Source of the DNA: Utricularia gibba
Taxonomy: Eukaryota > Streptophyta > Magnoliopsida > Lamiales > Lentibulariaceae
Assembly: GCA_002189035.1 (NCBI GenBank)
Contig: CM007990.1
Span: 1,550,001-1,614,000, forward strand
DNA: 64,000 bases
Reading direction: 5' to 3'
Both the position numbers and the translations under genes were made by a program. The notes beneath the pieces are model-generated. The model saw only the letters and a list, made by a program, of their open reading frames with translations. It had not been told where the DNA came from and searched no databases. Below, one piece after another: positions 52,991-64,000 of this stretch. Every line of letters begins with the position of its first letter. The stretch's first letter is position 1.

Positions 52991-55725
52991 GTGTCACACA
53001 GTTTTATGAAATGATTTTACTAAGGCTGAATGGGCTTCATAGGAACAGCACACTAAGATCGAAGCTCACATGGATATCCTAGTGAACTTTCAAATTCAAT
53101 TCCTTGCTTCGAAAATTGGCAATTTTATACCATATGTACTTCATAATATTCAATATTGTCGCAACTCATTTAAATAGGAATATATTTACACACTTAAAAA
53201 TTAAATATCCTCATTTTGATTGTGTTAAATACTCAAATAGATAGAGGTTAAACAGTATTTGATGTTGTCAAAAATCTATTCTTTCTAATATCATTTCACA
53301 TAGCTCAAATTTCAGATTCATATGGTTAAAAAGCAATAAAACATACAGAGATTTATTCAAGAAAATAGAAAAAAATATGAGTTTCGTGAGCAAACAACTT
53401 GAGAATGATGTTCTTCATGAAATCCACTAGAAGTAGGATGAATTTGAGAACAAATATGAAGGTTCTCTGCAGCAATGCATTATGGGGTGAGGTGGTAGTG
53501 AGGATGAGGTTTATTTCTTGTAAGATGAGGATGTCTGTAAAATTTGAAGTCAAGATTTCTATTATAGTGATGGATGTCTCTTTTTATTAGAGTGAAATCG
53601 AATTTTGTACATCCTAAGCAATCTCCTACAACTTAACCATGCATATTGAAAATTAAAATCATAATTTCATAAACTAAAACTGAAGATCAAGTATTAGTCA
53701 TAGTTGAAAATAGAATCAACACCATGGAATATTCAAAAAACATAAGAAAATAAAATCAAGTATATTATCCCTTAACTATTGTTCATGATTCGAAATAATA
53801 GTGCTAAAATTGGGTTTTGTTATAGAGAATCTCTAGATGAAAATTTTAGTTTTCTAAGAATCATCTTCTCCAATCATCCTAAGAATCAATGGATTTAGTC
53901 TCCTTTTAAACATAAAATTGCAAACAACATAAACATGATTAAAATATTAACAATCATATACAAAACACAAAAATTAAAATAAAACATGATGATTTTATAT
54001 CATAAAAATGTTAATAAAATATGTATTATTAAACTTATTTTATCATGTTGCATGATAATACTGTTGTATGATTTCGATTTAAAACTGAATACATCTAATT
54101 TTAAAACTTTTTGATGAATACCCCATTTTCATTTATATATCTGCTAAATACCTTTGTTTTGATTAGATAAATTAATAAAAAATAAATATACATTTGATAA
54201 ATTAAAATAAATAAATATATGTTACCAAATATACTTATATGCATATTTGTTTTAAATAATACCTTGATTTAATTTCTTATATTTTCAAATTATTTGTTTA
54301 GTATAATGAAAAAAGTATTTTTTTTGAATAATTTGATTCAAAATATTATTTTATATTTTTAAAATTATAATGTTTATTAGTTTTTAGAAGTAGCCTTATA
54401 ATATTTTTATTTTTTTTCTTTATAGATTTCAAATATCAAATCTAAGAATTTTTTTTAAAATCTATAGTAACATGCAAAAGAAATGGAAACAACAATAATA
54501 TTGAATAACTAAAAGAACTAAAAATTGAAATAAGAGATATTTAGTGAACACTTTTAAAAGAAGGGGTATTTGGCAAATATACTTTTGGATAGTTATATGT
54601 TTTCTTATACATGTATAAGAATTTGCCTTGGTAACAGTGAAAAGCAATACATGCAATATATTTATTCTTGATATTTGTGCGGTATATCTCAGATAGTTAT
54701 AGGTTTTATTGACATGGTTCAAATTCCCATATTAGTTTCACGTAACGGCTTCCATTGTCTTCACAGGTTATATAAATATAAAAATGGTTAATTACACCAC
54801 TTCTTGGCATTTGAATTCTTGGAGGAATTCCCATTGGCTCTCCTCAATTCTTATTTGGGAAATTTTTCAGTCAATCTTTCCAAGCATCTTAACTGATTTT
54901 CCCTATTGGACGAAAATTTGTTAATCCTTCAGTAATCCGGCAGGTTCATCGTTTTGTAGACAAAGATGAGCTGTGGTGACAGTACTTGAAGGGATCCCAA
55001 ATTCAGAGATTCTCCGGTGGCCGACGGGCATTTAGACAAGCGGTGTCAACTTCAAAAATTAGTACTGAAATTGCGGTTTAATTATTCTAAAGCTGCGGAA
55101 AATTTTTAGGGTTTGTTTTCACTGTTTTTATCAAAAAATTTTAAGGTTTGTTCTTACCATTTTTGACAAAAATAATTTTTGAATACAGTTAAAAATAAAT
55201 CAGAAATAATTAAGAATCATTTTTGAATAAATGAATTTGACGGCAAAAAATAATTTCTGTTTATTTAATTTTTATAGAAAACATCATTTCTGTTTATTTT
55301 ACACGCCGAACCGTCCAGCGCGAAAAAGGGTAGGGTCTGTCGAAACGCTGCTAGACCATCCAGGCTGGCAGAGCTGGCCTAGAACGATCCTCAACCGCAG
55401 CCCACAGCGCGGGATTCAACCGGCTGGGGAGCCATACATCACGCTCTGGTCTAGCAGCCATAATTCATCATCCAGATTTGGTCTTCGTCTCTTTAGATCT
55501 CAAGGAGACGGATGTACGAGCCTATAGAACAGATCCTGTTCAAGTAAGGTCGTGCCTTGAGTAGGTACCTGGGTGGTTATAAACGCGATAGATGATTTGT
55601 AAATTGGCGATGTGGGATAACCATGACCCTGGGTATTGGGCCAGGTTGCTTAGGTGGCCCATCGTGTAATTTGAATGTGCTATCTATTCTCGAGTCTTTG
55701 CGTCTAGGGTTTGTTTGGATGCCGA
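52991..55725. other. AT-rich DNA between the GST copies
   Basis: Mostly AT-rich without recognised genes. A GC-richer patch at about 55,290-55,680 has no family resemblance. Confidence 0.35.
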
Positions 55726-56310
55726 TAGACGTGGGCATGGATATGAGTTAACTTGGGTTAATCGTGAGTCGACTCGTATGAAATGGATACGAGTTACTCG
55801 TATTCGTGAAAAATAAGTACAAATCGAGTTAGTGATTTTCGACTTGACAATTTATTTGGATAACTCGTAAAAAAATGATTTTTAATCCAAAATATTTATT
55901 TATTAATTTAGTTTTTATATCTTTTTTATTTAATATATATATTTTGATATTAATTAATTCCAACTATATTATATATTATCAATACTAAATGTCGTAAAAA
56001 AGGAGGAAAAACATTATTACATTTTTTGAATTCGAATATTCAATAATTAAATAGATTATATACAAATAAAAATATTCTTGCACACTAAAAAAAAATAACT
56101 GAAAAATAGAATAATCATTTAAAAAAATAAGATAAAATATAAATTGATGAGTCCATACTCGAATCAAATCGATGAGTCGATAGTTAATGAGTCAACTTGG
56201 ATACGATATTAGTTAGGAATCAAAATCTGTCAATCCGTCTAAACCCTTAGGGCCATGACTCGATGAGTTACACTCGTTACTTGATGAGTCGCGACCCATG
56301 CCCAGGTCTA
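55726..56310. mobile_element. hAT-type MITE, 585 bp, with 8-bp target duplication
   Basis: Left end TAGACGTGGGCATGG and the complement of the right end (TAGACCTGGGCATGG) match at 14 of 15 positions. The flanks GATGCCGA (55,718-55,725) and GATGGCGA (56,311-56,318) match at 7 of 8, the duplication length of hAT elements. The interior is AT-rich with repeated GAGTYRACTCG-like words and no transposase. Confidence 0.75.
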
Positions 56311-56659
56311 GATGGCGACCACTCCGGAGGATTTAACCAGGTCAAAGAAATCACCCAACAAAGTCAAGCTGAATAGGGTAAATGTCTCACTTCAATGGAT
56401 AGAAAGTCATCGGTTTTCCAAGTCAGCCATTTATCGGGCTTTTGGGGTAATATTAGTCGTTTAAAATAATGTCTATTCATAGACACGCATTAAATTAAAA
56501 AATTTATATTAGAATAGTCATTTTTCTTATACAATATCTGACATATAATTAGATTTTTAATTTATCCTCTTAATATGATAGATTCTTCGTTTTTTTTGTG
56601 AGAAAATTTATGCAAAAAATCAAATAAATGTGATTAAGGTTTGCACGCCATGATCCACT
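56311..56659. other. Spacer before GST copy 2
   Basis: AT-rich; nothing recognised. Confidence 0.35.
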
Positions 56660-57950
56660 CTGATTATTTTCATAATATTTATATTTGCGCTATAACGTCT
56701 ATGATTTTAAATAAGATTATTTAATTTCCAACTTATGCATGCAATGACGCACAGAATTGTACTGTTGCAAACCAAAATCACATTTAATAATAATTCTGAT
56801 GACACTGCACATACCCCTGCACATACGTCATAGCTTCTGAAGAGCTATACAACTGTGCACAGGGTAACACCATTTCTGACCAAGGAAAGCTCATTAGAAG
56901 TCTTTTTTCTTCTGTCTCTGATTTGCAGATCTGAAACTCCATGGCTGCAGAATCTACACAAGTGAAGGTTTTGGGCACACGAGAAAGCCCTTTTACACTG
57001 AGGGCGCGCGTAGCCCTCAACCTCAAGTCCGTGGAGTACGAGTTCGAGGAACATTTTCCTGGTAAGAGCGAACTCCTCCTCAAAACCAATCCTGTTATGA
57101 AGAAAATTCCCGTTCTCATCCACGGCGATGTCCCCATCTCTGAATCTCTTGTGATTCTTCACTACATCGATGAAACCTGGTCCCAGGGACCCCCGATCCT
57201 CCCTTCTCATCCCCAAGACCGCGCTGCTGCCCGGTTCTGGGCTTCCTACATCGACGAAAAGGTACGATTGACAGTACTATTTGCTAATTGAGTGGTACTT
57301 CCCCATTTTTTCCGGTATAGAGCTCAGATACGTTTTCCCTGTTGTAGTGGTTTCCATCTGTTAGAGGCATCATGCTGACGGAAGGAGAGGAGTTGAGGAA
57401 GAACTTAGAGGGAGCCACAGAAGGAGTCGCTTTGTTGGAAAATGCTTTTGTGGGTATAAGTAAAGGGAAGAAATTCTTCGGAGGAGAAACCATCGGATAT
57501 CTGGACATTGCGGTAGGATGCTTTCTCAAATGGTTGGATGTTATGGATGTGCTGTTTGGTCAAAAGTTCATCGACGAGATCAAGACTCCGAATTTGTTCC
57601 AATGGACTCAATATTTCACCTCCGACCCCGCGGTGAAGGATATTTTGCCCCAGACCGAGGAGCTCGTCGAGTTCGCTAAGTTCCTCATCAACATGTTAAA
57701 AGCTCCGGCGAAGAACTGAGTTGCTACCTGTGAGAGTATTTGAATGTGCACGGGCATTGTCTGCATTTGTATTAATGCTTTCCACGGTTCTTCTCGTTAC
57801 ATTTGTATGTCGTGCTTTTCAGTTTCTGTTGGTGAGTGGGTATTGGTGTTATTTGTATGCGTTTTAAGGTTTATTTCACATAATCAATTAACTAATTTCC
57901 AAAATCAAATGGGCAAATCTTGAATGTGAGCAGACAGGTGTGACTAGGCA
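56660..57950 (+). repeat. Tandem duplication unit, copy 2 (GST gene plus flanks)
   Basis: Second copy of the GST unit, about 4.9 kb after the first. The space between copies has since gained at least the hAT MITE. Confidence 0.75.
56941..57719 (+). CDS. Tau-class glutathione S-transferase, copy 2, intact
   Basis: Intact 230-aa tau GST (cytosolic detoxification enzyme). Exons 56,941-57,261 and 57,348-57,719, intron after YIDEK as in copy 1. N-terminal domain: VKVLGTRESPFTLRARVAL with the catalytic-serine region, and VLIHGDVPISESLVILHYID with the glutathione-binding Glu-Ser. C-terminal domain: WFPSVRGIMLTEGEELRK, FFGGETIGYLDIAVGCFLKW and TPNLFQWTQYF, ending MLKAPAKN. It lacks one codon that copy 1 has (EFEEHF against EFLEEHF). 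It is very close to copy 1, so the duplication is fairly recent or the copies have converted. Its TATA position and one TGACG motif differ from copy 1, so expression may differ. Confidence 0.92.
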
Positions 57951-58437
57951 TGGGAACGGGTTAGATCCGTGCTAGTTATGGGTCGGACCCATTTAGTTAT
58001 ATCTAAAATCTTGATTCGTCGAATATGGGTCAATGGATTACGACCCTCGACTCGCCTCATATACGAGTCAACTCGTACGACTCGACCCGAATGAACATAA
58101 TAAAAATTTGTGCCCATAAATGAAACATTAGGTAATAGACAAACCAGCCCAAAGCTTGTTTGAATGGGGCTGGTCCAAGCATAGAAAAGAAAATAGTAAT
58201 CATAAATAATTCAAAATTTAGAAATAATAATAAAACAATATTAATATTATAATTAAATCAAAATTTAGTTTACTTCAAATTTAACCTTTAACACATACAA
58301 GTTTATTATAATAAACATAATTAAGATGGAATTGTATTAAGATAGATTAAAAATATATTATTCTATTTTTCGAATTTCAATTTTCAAAAACATGGATTGA
58401 AAAATTCTTCATATTAGAGATGTACGTAAGGAGTGAA
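57951..58437. other. Spacer before the copia element, possible hAT end
   Basis: Near 57,953 TAGGCATGGGAACGGGTT resembles the GGGCATGGG end of hAT elements and is followed by GACTCG words like those in the MITE at 55.7 kb. No second end was found; the rest is AT-rich. Confidence 0.35.
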
Positions 58438-58670
58438 TGTGAAGAGAAAAAATACTTGTTCATTCTTCCATCATCAGTTGAGAGTACAAGACAATCCATA
58501 TTTATTACATCATTGCTTCTTTCGTCAACCACACGTTTTGTCTCCTACACCTTAATTTCTGGATCCAACTGTTTTGTCTCTGCCTCTTGTATTCTCATGG
58601 GTTTGAGCTTGACGACTCAGCATGAAATGAGCGTTGTAATTTGGGCTCGTGCATGTGCTGTCATTCAACA
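58438..58670 (-). repeat. 3' LTR of the copia element
   Basis: By eye it differs from the other LTR at about 25 of 233 positions. A purine-rich stretch (GAGAAGGAG on the minus strand) lies just inside it, the probable polypurine tract. Confidence 0.85.
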
Positions 58671-58699
58671 ACTCCTTCTCGGATCCAAAGCCCTTGGAG

Positions 58700-60340
58700 A
58701 GATCTCTTGTGCGATTCCACCTTCCAAGTTCTGCAATGTGAATGTTCATCTTCCCAAACCCCAAGTCCTTAAGAAACCCACTAAATTCCTTGAATCCCAA
58801 TGGTTTGGTGACAAAATCTGCAATCTAAGACTTCGTTCCTACATGCATCAGTTTGATAAGTCCTTGTTTGAATGCATCTCAAACCACATGGCAGTCGACC
58901 TTAATGTGCTTCGTCCACTTGTGGAAAATCAGGTTTTCTGTGATTTGGATCACAGCTCTACTATCACAGTACAACGGAATGTATTCTTTAACTAGAAGAT
59001 TGATCTCCTTCAAGAGGTATGATACCCATCTAACTTCACAAACTATTGTGGCCATACTGCGATACTCCGCTTCTGTGGAAGATCTAGAGACCGTTGACTG
59101 TTTCCTAGTTTTCCAGGATACTAGAGAGTTTCCGAAAAAGATGGAAAGCTTGTTAAGGATCGTCTGTTGTAAGGGCAACATGCCCAGTCCAAATCACAAT
59201 ATGCAGAAAGGCTTTGAGAATCAAGCCTTGGGTAAAAGAGGCCCTTATCTGCGGTTCCTTTTAGATATTTGGCACCCTGTAACGCAGCATCCCAATGTTC
59301 TTTGCAAGGGCTTGCCATTAATTGACTTAGCAACTGTGTATAATAGGATAGAGCTGGTCTCGAGAAATGCAGGTAAAGTAATCTTCCAACTAATCGCCTA
59401 TACTCCTTTGAGTGCAATAGAGGTCCTCTAGGAGTATTTGAAAATCTGAAGCCTTGAGAAAGAGGTATGTCTGGAAGATTATTTTCTGGAAGGTTAAGAT
59501 CTACTATGATAGCCTCTGCGTACGCTCTATGGCTAAGAAATATTCCACTAGTTGATCTGTGAATTTGAAGACTAAGGTAATACTTTGCTTCCTCAAGGTC
59601 CCTAATGGTAAACCAAATATCCAACTGTTTTTTCACATGATCGATTTCTTCCAATGAGGTACCTGCTAGCAGATAGATTAGCAACATTGTCAAATCTATG
59701 CTATTGCGTGTTTTTAGGAATAAACAAAGATCATGCTGACTTTGTTGATAACCAAGAGTGTTTAGCTTCAAGATAAACTCTTTGTTCCATTGACTTGATG
59801 CCTGTTTTAGACCATAGATCGATTTCAGTAGGTTACACACCTTACCTTGGACAGGATATCCCGATGGAGGATGCATGTAGATGTCCTCATCCAAATGTCC
59901 ATGTAAGAATGCATTGTTTACATCAATCTGATGTAAATGCCAATTGTATGTTGCAGAGAGAGCCAGTATCAACCTAATAGTTGTGACTTTAGCCACCGAT
60001 GAGAATGATTCGTTGTAATCTTTCCCTTCCTGCTAAGAAAAACCTTGTGTCACTAATCTTGCTTTCTTCTTTGACAGAGTACCATCAACAACCAGTTTAT
60101 TCTTATAAACCCATTGACTGCCCACTAGGTTACAATTTAGTGGAGGATCAACCAAGATCCATGTTCCATTATTCTCAAGCACGATTGTCTCCAGATCCAT
60201 GGCTTTACACCAGTCTGGATATTGAATGGCTTCCTCAAAGGTAGTTGGCTCAGACTCTACTATTTTACAATTTGAAATGGAACAAATGTAATCACTCATC
60301 CAGTTAGGACAAGTTTTGTGTCGAATACTGCATCTCACTG
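58700..60340 (-). pseudogene. Copia reverse transcriptase and RNase H region
   Basis: The RT part (about 60,338-59,121) includes DWCKAMDLETIVLENNGTWI, QIDVNNAFLHGHLDEDIYMH and YGLKQASSQWNKEF. The expected YVDD catalytic box is missing: the frame runs LLIYLLAGTSLEEI, so the aspartates appear deleted. The RNase H part (to about 58,879) has RSSTEAEYRSMA and the characteristic ADFVTKP-like end nearby. Frame changes separate the blocks. It cannot make an active enzyme. Confidence 0.8.
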
Positions 60341-60419
60341 TAGGTTTTGTTAGGATAATTTCTAGAGAGCAAAAGTCTGCTTCGCCTACATAGTCTGATT
60401 GAGAGGGTGCATCACCCAG

Positions 60420-61740
60420 GGATTCAATTGAGAGGGATTGTAGTTTTCAGTATTTGAGTCGCTTCTTTCATGAGGTTGTTGAGCATCTTTAACGGAAGTG
60501 GTATCCAATAGTTTAAGAACTCCGTGAGATTAACTGGCAAGAGTGCATAACCGGTAAGGAAACACCTCCTCATGAAAAATAACATCTCTAGATACAAGCA
60601 ATTTTCTAGTGTCAGTATCAAACATTTTAAAACCTTTTTTTCCCATTGCATAGCCAACAAAAATACCCTTTTTTTCTCGTGCAGCGAACTTATCCAAGTG
60701 CTTCAACGGATCATAGTAGAAACATAAACATTTGAAGGTGCGCAACTGCATGAAATCAGGTTTCCTTTTAAGTAGCATCTCACATGGTGGCTTTCCCTGC
60801 AGATTAGCAATCAAAAGCCTATTAATCAGATAAGTTGTCATTAGTAAAACTTCACCCCACATCTCTATGGGAACATTTGACTAGTGCATGAGTGCTCTTG
60901 CAACTTCTAGAAGATGCCGATGCTTCCTTTCAGCTCGTCCATTTTGCTCCGAAGTGTATATGCAACTAGTAAAATGTTGTATTCTTTTTTCTGAAAAGAA
61001 ACTCTTCATTTCAGCATTAATAAACTCGCCACCATTATCGGTTTGAATAATTTTCTCCTTTTTTTCAAACTGCCGCTCAACTTGATTGATAAGCTCCTTT
61101 ATTGCCATTATGGTTTCTGACTTGTATTGTAAGTGAACCGTCCAAGTAGCTCTACTCTTATCATCAACAATAGTGAGAAAGTAGCGAGTATTAGTGAGAG
61201 TTGGTTTTTATAAATGCCCCAAACATCCATGTGAATTTTCTCAAAAAGATTAGAAGCCACCATTTCACTGGTGCTAAAAGACAATCTTGTTTGTTTCCCA
61301 GACTGACAATACGCACATGGTTTGAGTTGAGATTCCTCCTTAGTGGAAATTAACAGTAGCAGTTTCAATATGTTTCCTAGTGCATGACCTAAGCGCATGT
61401 GCCATACGATAGGTTTGGATATAGCAGCGTTTGCATACAACAGTTAAGAAGACAACAAGTTTCTATCACTCAACAAAGAGTAATCCATAGTCTCATCAAA
61501 TTGTTGTCAATAAGCAACCTGGGCATAGACATCAGATTCTAGGTGAACTCAGGTATGTATAAAACATTATTTAAGGAGATGCTAGAGTTTATATTTATAT
61601 CTCCTGGTTGCTTGACCAAGCAATAGTTACCATTAGGTAAATGTATTTTCATAGGAATTGTCAATGACCAAAGAGATCTTAAATTACTCCTTTGGTAAGT
61701 TACATGAGTAGTGGCACTTGCGTCAATAATCAAACAAGCA
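60420..61740 (-). pseudogene. Copia protease remnant and integrase region
   Basis: At about 61,733 IIDASATTHVT is a changed protease active-site region (usually DSGA). Next come the pre-integrase WHMRLGHALGN and zinc ligands CAYCQSGKQ (about 61,410-61,300). The integrase core has IQTDNGGEF and EQNGRAERKHRHLLEVARAL (about 61,050-60,890) and MWGEVLLMTTYLINR (60,862). Stops and frame changes break it. Confidence 0.8.
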
Positions 61741-61846
61741 TTTTATCCGAAAAAAAAATAGTGTTATTACTAGATAGATGCAGATTACTGATTGCATGTT
61801 CCATGTGTTCTACAAGTTTTGAAGAATGTTCTATGTGTCCACATTG

Positions 61847-62863
61847 CTATGATTTTTCCTTGAGATTTATTATTTTTTTAAGCTGCCTATCCCAAACCTT
61901 AGGCCAATTCTCACCATAAATTTCTTTAAAGCGATTTGAAATACCATGAAGGAGAAAACAAGAATCTTGAGTGTGGCCTTCGAGTAAACAATAAGTACAT
62001 TTCCTCATTCCTCTTTCCTTCGAACAAAAGGTTGAGACATCTCTGGGTTTGTTGAAGGAAGTTTTTTTGTCTTGTGAGCCACCATATTTTTCTTGTTTTT
62101 GCACCACCATTACACTTTGTTGTAGATGCTGGCTCATAGATTCAACATGTCTCTCAATCCCCAGAACCATGGATAGAACCTCGGCTGCTGAGGGAATAGG
62201 TTTCATAAACAAAATCTGCCTCCTAATGTTTTCATATTCCAGGTTAAGGCCCATAAGTTAACAAAGTTGTTTTTCAAGGCTTGCATAAGAGATACTTGCT
62301 GTCCACAGCTACACATTGCGGGGGATAAGGTTGACATGAAGTCCTTCCAGAGAAGTTTCCGTTTGGTGTTGTGGTCACTAATTGTAAGACTGCCTTGAAC
62401 AAGATTGGTGAGTTACTTTCTTATCTCAAAAAGCATTGGTCCATTACTACTTTCCTACTTTTGCTGTAACTCTAGTCATAGCTCCCTTGCTATCTCACAA
62501 TTAAAAGACGGTTGTAGATCTGGAGAGATAGAGCTCATAAGCCAAGCTAAGACCATGGCATCTGCCTGAATCCAATCGTCGTACAAAGTAGAGTGTCTCT
62601 TCTGGCATAGATAGTCATCCATCGATGGAAGCTAGTTTCTTTTTAGCTTTAAGAGCAACTCGGACTCCCCTGCTCCAGAGCTTGTAGTTTCTCAATGTGA
62701 GAAGGGTGCTAATGAGAGATTGATTGGGGTTCTGTGACCCATGTAGTTTTACGATGCTAGCAACAACCTCTGTGGGTAGTGCTAGCATCGTTCCAAAGGA
62801 TTGTTCACTACTTGGAGTGTCCTCATCTTCTTTTCGAAGAGTTGGGTTGCCATTTTTCGCCAT
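61847..62863 (-). pseudogene. Copia gag region
   Basis: Starts near 62,863 with MAKNGNPTLRKEDED and continues VASIVKLHGSQNPNQSLI, a gag N-terminal motif of plant copia elements. A zinc knuckle (CTYCLLEGHTQDSC, CX2CX4HX4C) lies near 61,965-62,006. Interrupted between the two parts. Confidence 0.75.
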
Positions 62864-62889
62864 CAAAGCTTTGAGAGTTCAATCACCTC

Positions 62890-62901
62890 GCTCTGATACC
62901 A
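62890..62901 (-). other. Primer-binding site (initiator methionine tRNA)
   Basis: TGGTATCAGAGC on the minus strand, directly next to the 5' LTR. This is the standard plant copia primer site, complementary to the 3' end of initiator Met-tRNA, and it fixes the LTR border and the element's direction. Confidence 0.9.
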
Positions 62902-63134
62902 TGTGAAGAAAAAAAAAACTTGTTCATTCTTCCATCACCAGTTGAGAATACAAGGCAACTCACATTTATTACATCATTGCTTCTTTCGTCAACCACACAT
63001 TTTGTCTCCTGTAGCTCAGTTTCTTGAGCCAACAGTTTTGTCTCCGCCTCCTGTATTCTCATGGGTTTGGGCCTGACGACTCAGCATGAAATGGGCGTTG
63101 TGATTTGGTTTCGTGCATGTGCTGTCATTCAACA
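62902..63134 (-). repeat. 5' LTR of the copia element
   Basis: Same length as the other LTR; its inner border is set by the primer-binding site. Confidence 0.85.
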
Positions 63135-64000
63135 ATCGAGGCTAGTGTTTTTTATTCAATTTAATATTTTTTATAAAAAAATTATAACATTTCTAAAAAT
63201 AAGTTATTATTTTTATTTTTACAATATTAAAATTTAATCCATTATAAGATTTGCAGCGTTATTTCCTTTGGTTGACAAAATGCATTTTTGGTATATGCTA
63301 CGTATCAGGACCTAAAGGCGGAGGCTTATTGAGTAGGTGGACATTGGCGGCGATTCCTTCTGAGCCATGGCCTGTTTTACTGAGTGATAAGCTCTTGAAG
63401 CTGCTTAATTGGCATGATTTTCGATATTTGGAGGAGTTTACTACGTGCCTATGTTTGCCTTCTTCCTCCACCTTGGCAACCATGAGCAGGTTGCTGATGC
63501 TGCCGCAGTAGAAGGAGCAAACAGGAGCAGGAAGAAGGGAAGTAAGTGCACTACGCACACATCTGGTGGCCAGTCTTGGATTTGAATCAAGAAACGATGA
63601 TCGAAGCATATCGAGCAAAGATCGAGGTGGGAGATAGGAATAGCAGCATTGTTGATCAGACAATCCCAAGGTGATGGAGATGGCATGGAGAATCGGGTTC
63701 CTCTTGAGTTGGCTTTCTCCCTTTCCTTGTTGGCCTCCATTAGAGCTTGCTCCAGAAGGGCTCTTGCCTCCTCATTGAGTTCATGCATGAATTTCAGAGG
63801 TGTTGGGCAGACGAGAGGCTCCATTGAGGAAGGATTCAGTAAAGTGTGTGTCGTGGTTGTATCTCATAGCTATTACATATCGTATTCTCCTAGAACATGA
63901 AACATGAAAAATATGACAATTTAAATCATAATAACTACAAGGATTTTTGTTTTCAGATGCAACGAGCATAAAGAGAAGTACCCCGATGTTTTCAAATGAA
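63135..64000. other. Right edge, unrecognised frames
   Basis: AT-rich to 63,260, then GC-richer. The minus strand has two overlapping open frames (63,669-63,298 and 63,824-63,441); MEPLVCPTPLKFMHELNEEA and ARALLEQALMEANKEREKAN could begin a small alpha-helical protein. No family was recognised, and the window ends soon after. Confidence 0.3.

Larger units (their letters stand above)
58438..63134 (-). mobile_element. Ty1/copia LTR retrotransposon, 4.7 kb, decayed
   Basis: Two 233-bp LTRs flank an internal region with gag, protease, integrase, reverse transcriptase and RNase H in the copia order, read on the minus strand. The LTRs start TG and end CA in the element's orientation. The reading frame is broken many times. 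I see no matching target duplication (GTGAA on the left, ATCGA on the right). Confidence 0.9.

Overview
This window is nuclear DNA of a flowering plant, probably a eudicot. Genes have plant-style GT-AG introns, plant-only families are present (growth-regulating factor, tau-class GST, BODYGUARD, RLCK-VII kinase), and AT-rich intergenic DNA is packed with plant transposons (PIF/Harbinger, hAT, Ty1/copia and MITEs). I cannot name the species. All exon models were made by eye, by matching splice sites to reading phase.

Genes, left to right: a START-domain lipid-binding protein (+, 3.3-5.0 kb) that converges on a UBP9/10/11-type ubiquitin protease (-, 5.6-10.8 kb); a growth-regulating factor (GRF) with QLQ and WRC domains and a miR396 target site (-, 14.0-15.3 kb); a CAND6/7-type seven-transmembrane protein in one exon (-, 28.1-29.4 kb); a BODYGUARD-type alpha/beta hydrolase (+, 33.2-35.3 kb); the 5'-truncated remains of a dsRNA-binding DRB gene split by a MITE (+, 35.7-36.9 kb); an RLCK-VII kinase (-, 37.2-39.6 kb); and two tandem tau-class GST genes (+, 52.0-52.8 and 56.9-57.7 kb). 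These genes do not form one pathway and share only their neighbourhood.

Repeats fill much of the rest. There are three PIF/Harbinger elements (20.8-24.6, 43.8-47.2 and 47.3-51.2 kb); the first has terminal inverted repeats and a TTA target duplication. A short MITE at 17.0 kb shares its subterminal sequence with the third element. A decayed hAT transposase (42.5-43.8 kb) abuts the second Harbinger, a hAT-type MITE with an 8-bp target duplication lies at 55.7-56.3 kb, and a copia element with 233-bp LTRs occupies 58.4-63.1 kb. Other MITE-like inverted repeats, a RING-finger pseudogene, a roughly 79-bp minisatellite and a GC-rich hairpin island also occur.

The most consequential observation is a series of single-base losses, several in G or C runs, in otherwise well-preserved genes: one in the ubiquitin protease, three in the BODYGUARD gene and one in the first GST. 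Exon phases downstream agree exactly if one base is missing at each site. Either the assembly carries homopolymer errors, or several genes here were recently inactivated. I found no RNA genes, CRISPR arrays or clearly novel system.
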